The notes under the pieces are model-generated. The model saw only the letters and a program-made list of their open reading frames with translations. It was not told where the DNA came from and ran no database searches. This document shows, piece by piece, positions 60,201 through 64,000 of a stretch of 64,000 nucleotides of DNA. Numbering within the stretch: position 1 is the stretch's first letter; every line of letters begins with the position of its first letter. Position numbers and translations under genes: made by a program. The stretch comes from Ischnura elegans (lineage: Eukaryota; Arthropoda; Insecta; Odonata; Coenagrionidae), in assembly GCF_921293095.1 (NCBI RefSeq), contig NC_060252.1, positions 45,880,881-45,944,880 on the forward strand. The letters run 5' to 3'.

Positions 60201-61830
60201 TATTGTCTACGTTTATTCATTCCCAAAAACTTCATTTCCTGAGGTGTGGTTGAGATGCTTCGACTTCAATAGAAAGTAACAGCTTCATACATTATTTTTT
60301 CACTGAAGTTTACTCATGCTATCACTACAGGGGTAACATAAACATGCACAAATGTTTGTGCCACAGATTTTTATTAACCGACTCAAGTGTCAATATACTC
60401 TGTAACTGTTTATGATGGCCCCAACCTCCAGGGGGCCAGTTGAGTAACCCTCTTCAAGAGGGGGTGTTTCTCTCCTGGAAATTATTTTTCACTTTAACTT
60501 CTCAGAACTTGAATTAAACCGAATTTCTGATGAAATTATTGAATACTACTGACTGGAGTAGCCAGCAAAGTGTGAAGTACGGATGCCACAATTTTGATTT
60601 ACATGATTTTCTGGATGTCCCCACCCCTCTCTACCTGGACCCCACCTCTGCCTGCAGCCTTCACACGCAATGCAAATACCCAAAAAGGTACTTCCAAGCC
60701 CCTATTTCATTGAGATGTACCAAATACCTCAAAGGTGTGAATACACCATTAATAAGTGCTTCCAAAACATGTCCCACATCCTACCTATATCCACTTACAG
60801 TATAGCCATTTAATAGACTTCCATAACTAAAACCGTGATAGCTTTAAAGCTGCTTTTTACTGCTGGCATGATTCAAAAAACCTTTTGTTTAAGAAAAACC
60901 ATTAGATTTCACAAATTGTTTTATTGAGATGATTACTGTTATTTCTGAGTGTAATCAAGATGAATAAGTTTTTTGAATTTTGGCGCAATTGCTAACAATG
61001 TACCGTTATACTGTAATAAATGAGCGTCGTCTTCCGGTGATGGTTTCCTAAGTTGGTGCGTTCTTACCTTTCCTCCGCCATAAGTCCACATTTATCCACT
61101 GCCAATTTAATAATCACAACAATTACTTAAAAAATGTTCAAAACACAAAAATGTACACAGCCAATTACCCCATTTTTTCATAAACATAAAATTCACTGGT
61201 AGCAAGGAACATATCCAGGTAACAATTAATTCCTCAGGGATATATCTATCACTTCAAACTGAGACTGAATTTTCGATTCAGAATTTTATTTCAGCATCAG
61301 CAACAAATAAAATTGAAACATAAAACATTCAAGAAAGAATGAAGAATAAAAGAATACAGATGCATTGTTGGATAACCACAAAATGATTACTGATTTCAAT
61401 ATGAAAAAATTGATCCAATTGCATGGGGAATCCACTATAAAGGGTTTAAATTGGAAGTACCTTTAGATTAAATCAAAATAATATGAAAATAAGCTGAAGG
61501 ATTGCCATGGAAATAATCAATGGCAGTGTTTACTTAATTCCCACTAGTTCCTTAGTAGAAGAAAATTTCTGTCCTCCCTTCAATCAATAGGTATTTCCAA
61601 CGCAACAGAACAAAATTACTGGGCCAAATCATGATTTACTACGGGCCAAGGCAATACAAGCTTCCAAATGTCCATTCCTAAGACATCTTCCATATTAAGA
61701 CATGAAGGTTCCGCAGACAATAGAGATTACTAAGATGGTTCAGAAAGAAAAAATCTAAATGAGAGCAGCAGATTTAAGAGACCATTTAAGTTAATGGAGA
61801 AGAAACCAAACAGAAATGGAAAAGGGTAGC
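60200..61830. other. Downstream intergenic sequence
   Basis: No gene was recognised. A short G/C hairpin region lies at about 60415-60470 (CTCCAGGGGGCCAG, then CTCTTCAAGAGGG). The frame at 60530-60805 has no family resemblance. Confidence 0.4.
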
Positions 61831-61859
61831 ATAATTGTATCACCAAAGAACCCTATTGA

Positions 61860-61970
61860 AAATACCCTATTGATTTCCTATAGGGTTTTAAGGAATACTA
61901 TAGGAATTATGTAACTTCCTACAGGAATCTCAATGGTTCCTATAGGAACAATTAAGGTTCCTATTAGTTT
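61860..61970. repeat. Cluster of TTCCTATAGG palindromes
   Basis: ACCCTAT-TGATTTCCTATAGGGT, ACTATAGGAATT, TTCCTACAGGAA, TTCCTATAGGAA and TTCCTATTAG occur within about 110 nt. Four contain the same palindromic core with small changes. Confidence 0.6.
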
Positions 61971-62109
61971 CATCGGAAGGTGAGCTCATCAACAAAATGT
62001 TCCATAATATGGCTGATCACCACTAAAATAAAAAATAGTTGATTGAGCGAGCAATTTCGACGGCCTAGAATGAATATGTGGATGACTCAAACTAGGTAAA
62101 TCAGGATCA

Positions 62110-62640
62110 AATAGTTGGTACTCTGCATGAATTCAACTCTTTTAACTGTGTAATAAACGAAGACGAAGTCACGAACTATCTTTCTGAATATTTAAAGTCC
62201 TTGGACGTACCATACTTACCACGGCACGATTTACAGCTAAAGGTAGGCTCTTTGTTCATGATCTTTCGAAACCTAAACCAATCAAAACTGTCCAACGCAA
62301 CGCGATTGAAAATTTAAAAAAAAACTGATAATGAATGTGATTCACGCGACTATACTAAAAGGAAAATTCAAAGATGAGGATGTTCTCAATCCGAAGATTC
62401 CATGAACCCAAATTATATACCCTATGAGCTTAAACGTATTCATTATCCAATTCGTGTTGCATTCGTGATTACGATTAACAAATCGCATGGTCAGTCTTTC
62501 AGTTTTTGTGATGTTTGTTCTCATGTGCTAATGAAAACCCATGATTTTCTCATGGTCAATTATATGCGGTGTGTTTACGAGTCAGTAAATCATCTGCTGT
62601 ATTTCTTCCTTCGCTTCAAATGCGCAGCTAGGAATTAAGG
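62110..62640 (+). pseudogene. Helitron helicase (PIF1-like) C-terminal relic
   Basis: Shifting frames give NEDEVTNYLSEYLKSLDVPY, LPRHDLQLKVGS, FRNLNQSKLSNATR, a broken middle, then IPYELKRIHYPIRVAFVITI and NKSHGQSF, ending in a frame with AVCLRVSKSSAVF. This order matches the last helicase motifs of Helitron RepHel proteins (family usual INKSQGQ and CSRV). Stops and shifts make it inactive; no Rep domain lies in the window. Confidence 0.82.
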
Positions 62641-62641
62641 A

Positions 62642-63999
62642 TAGGGGGGTTTTAGGTGCACCTAATACTGGCGGGTCTATAGGGTATAGAAAACCCGCCG
62701 AGGTAAGCGAGAGGTGTGGGGGCCCTCCCCCAGGCATTTTTTAAGATAAATTGTTCAAAATGGTGGGTTTTGCAGCTGTATGAATAGTTAAATAAGTTTC
62801 GTTTGTGACTCATCTGTCCCCCTAATATTAGTAACAAAATGTTTTATAAAAAGACTAGCTGACCCGGCGAACTTCGTACCGCCTAACAATCAATGAACTC
62901 ACAGTTTAGTTACACTATTTATAAATAAAGAGCGGTTGTATCGTTTTTAATCATATTTGATTTATTATAATAAAATAAGGATACAAATTCAATAAAACTA
63001 CGTAAATGAGTATCAAAATTGCTTGTCAGAAAGACATTTTCTTTATTGAATCTACTTAGGGTGAATCGGAGCACGTTTACGCGGATTTTTTTCAATGAAT
63101 TTTCTTACGTTTTAACTTAAGAAATTTTGGCATTGTGGTTTTATAAAGCAGTTTACGAAATAAAAATTATACGCATTCAGTTGTTGGCTTTTTGTGGTAT
63201 TAACCGTAAAAAATGTTTTTAGGTCTAAGTCTGTTGCGTAAACTTGGCTCGTTCACGGGCCAGGTTAACGCAACGCTAGACCGACGCATGACTGATGCTC
63301 AAAATAGTGTAAGAAAAGCCCCTATGGAGCAGCATTCATATCAAATGACTTTAGGCGCACCAGTTATAGTATCTCTGTTTGGAAAAAATGCACTGCGTAA
63401 ACGTGCTGCATGCGTAAACGCACCAGGGTGTGCCCTACACATTCGGGTTTAATGTCTTGCGTTAAGCGCCTTCCGATAAACAACAGTTTTTGTTTTGTTA
63501 TCAGGCACAAGATAAAGCGAATGAAGCATAATAAAAATAGCAAAGCGAAGCAAGGACGCAGAAAGGGGAGTTTTGGGGGGATAACCCCCCCCCCCAAAAT
63601 CTCAGAGAATCTTTTAGCTAATAGCTTACATGGTCTAAGTAAAACTTGCCATTGTCGCAGTACGATTAAGGCACAAAACATTAAAATATTCACCGATGGA
63701 GAACAAACTTAACTCTTCATATCGCCCCTCTAACCACGTTGACTTTGAATTTATCACTTCTTAAAAAAATGCGAGGGGTAAAAATTTACAATGCTAGTAG
63801 ATTATCGGAATCACCTTTAAAATACAACAATCTTCGTGATATTATCTCGCGTGAACTCATTGTCTGTAAAAATCCAGAGAGTTAAAGCGTTTGTCGACAA
63901 TACATGGGTTGTGTGCAGCAGTGGGGCAGCGAAGGGGGGTTTGTGGTATAAACCCCCCACCCCCAGAGCTCAGAGAAATTTTGAAGTTTAATCCATTTG
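62642..63999. mobile_element. Repeat-derived tail with G/C hairpins
   Basis: Two hairpins of one type end CTCAGAGAAT/CTCAGAGAAA: 63548-63611 (AGGGGAGTTTTGGGGGG / CCCCCCCCAAAA) and 63930-63980 (GGGGGGTTTGTGG / AAACCCCCC). A looser GGGGGG / CCCGCC block follows the helicase at 62645-62705. GCTGACCCGGCGAACTTCGT at 62868 is a phrase I recall from repeats of many arthropods. Probably further parts of Helitron-type or related elements. The frame at 63213-63452 is unidentified. Confidence 0.45.
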
Positions 64000-64000
64000 A

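Noticed and set aside
62868..62900. Naming the GCTGACCCGGCGAACTTCGT phrase as a specific element end
   Set aside because: I recall it from many arthropod repeats but cannot tie it to a defined family without a search.
63213..63452. 79-codon frame as a gene
   Set aside because: It lies within repeat-derived sequence and shows no recognised motif.
1..64000. CRISPR arrays, phage, bacterial defence or biosynthetic operons
   Set aside because: The sequence is intron-bearing animal DNA; no regularly spaced repeats or operon-like gene runs were seen.

Overview
This is a stretch of animal nuclear DNA, almost certainly from an insect. It is AT-rich and intron-rich, with GT-AG splice sites, vertically inherited metazoan gene families and a dense load of decayed transposable elements: RTE-like and Jockey/CR1-like LINEs, tRNA-derived SINEs, mariner, Helitron and MITEs. 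The genus cannot be named from sequence alone. No bacterial operon, CRISPR array or rRNA was seen, and no tRNA-like sequence looks like a working tRNA gene.

Two protein-coding genes can be rebuilt exon by exon on the + strand, and reading frame is kept across every junction. Gene 1 (2622-16192, with an alternative last exon at 20001-20134) encodes a 588-residue AMP-forming acyl-CoA synthetase of the 4-coumarate-CoA ligase / firefly-luciferase-like family in 13 coding exons. Its last exon exists in two intact copies of exactly the same length and phase, 3.9 kb apart, each encoding the C-terminal lid with the catalytic lysine. Gene 2 (47503-59091) encodes a 729-residue NRF-6 / drop-dead-like multipass membrane acyltransferase in 12 coding exons, with a signal peptide, an NRF domain and an acyltransferase-3 domain. 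It starts inside the most CpG-rich part of the window. The two genes are unrelated and nothing suggests a joint pathway.

Layout: 1-2600 is the upstream region of gene 1. 2622-20134 is gene 1, whose introns hold LINE fragments, a GC-rich hairpin and a hAT-like MITE. 20.1-46.6 kb is a repeat-rich intergenic region with two inverted copies of a 650-bp MITE, several SINEs, a rearranged mariner, a Jockey-like LINE tail and three CTGATGA-hairpin-GAAAC-type motifs. 46.6-60.2 kb is gene 2, whose first intron carries a composite SINE flanked by a 13-bp target duplication. 60.2-64 kb is downstream sequence with a Helitron helicase relic and G/C hairpins.

The points most worth a second look are the duplicated terminal exon of gene 1, the composite SINE with its target-site duplication, the shared 3' tail of the SINE and LINE families, and the ribozyme-like motifs. 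All family assignments come from reading translated motifs; no database search was run.
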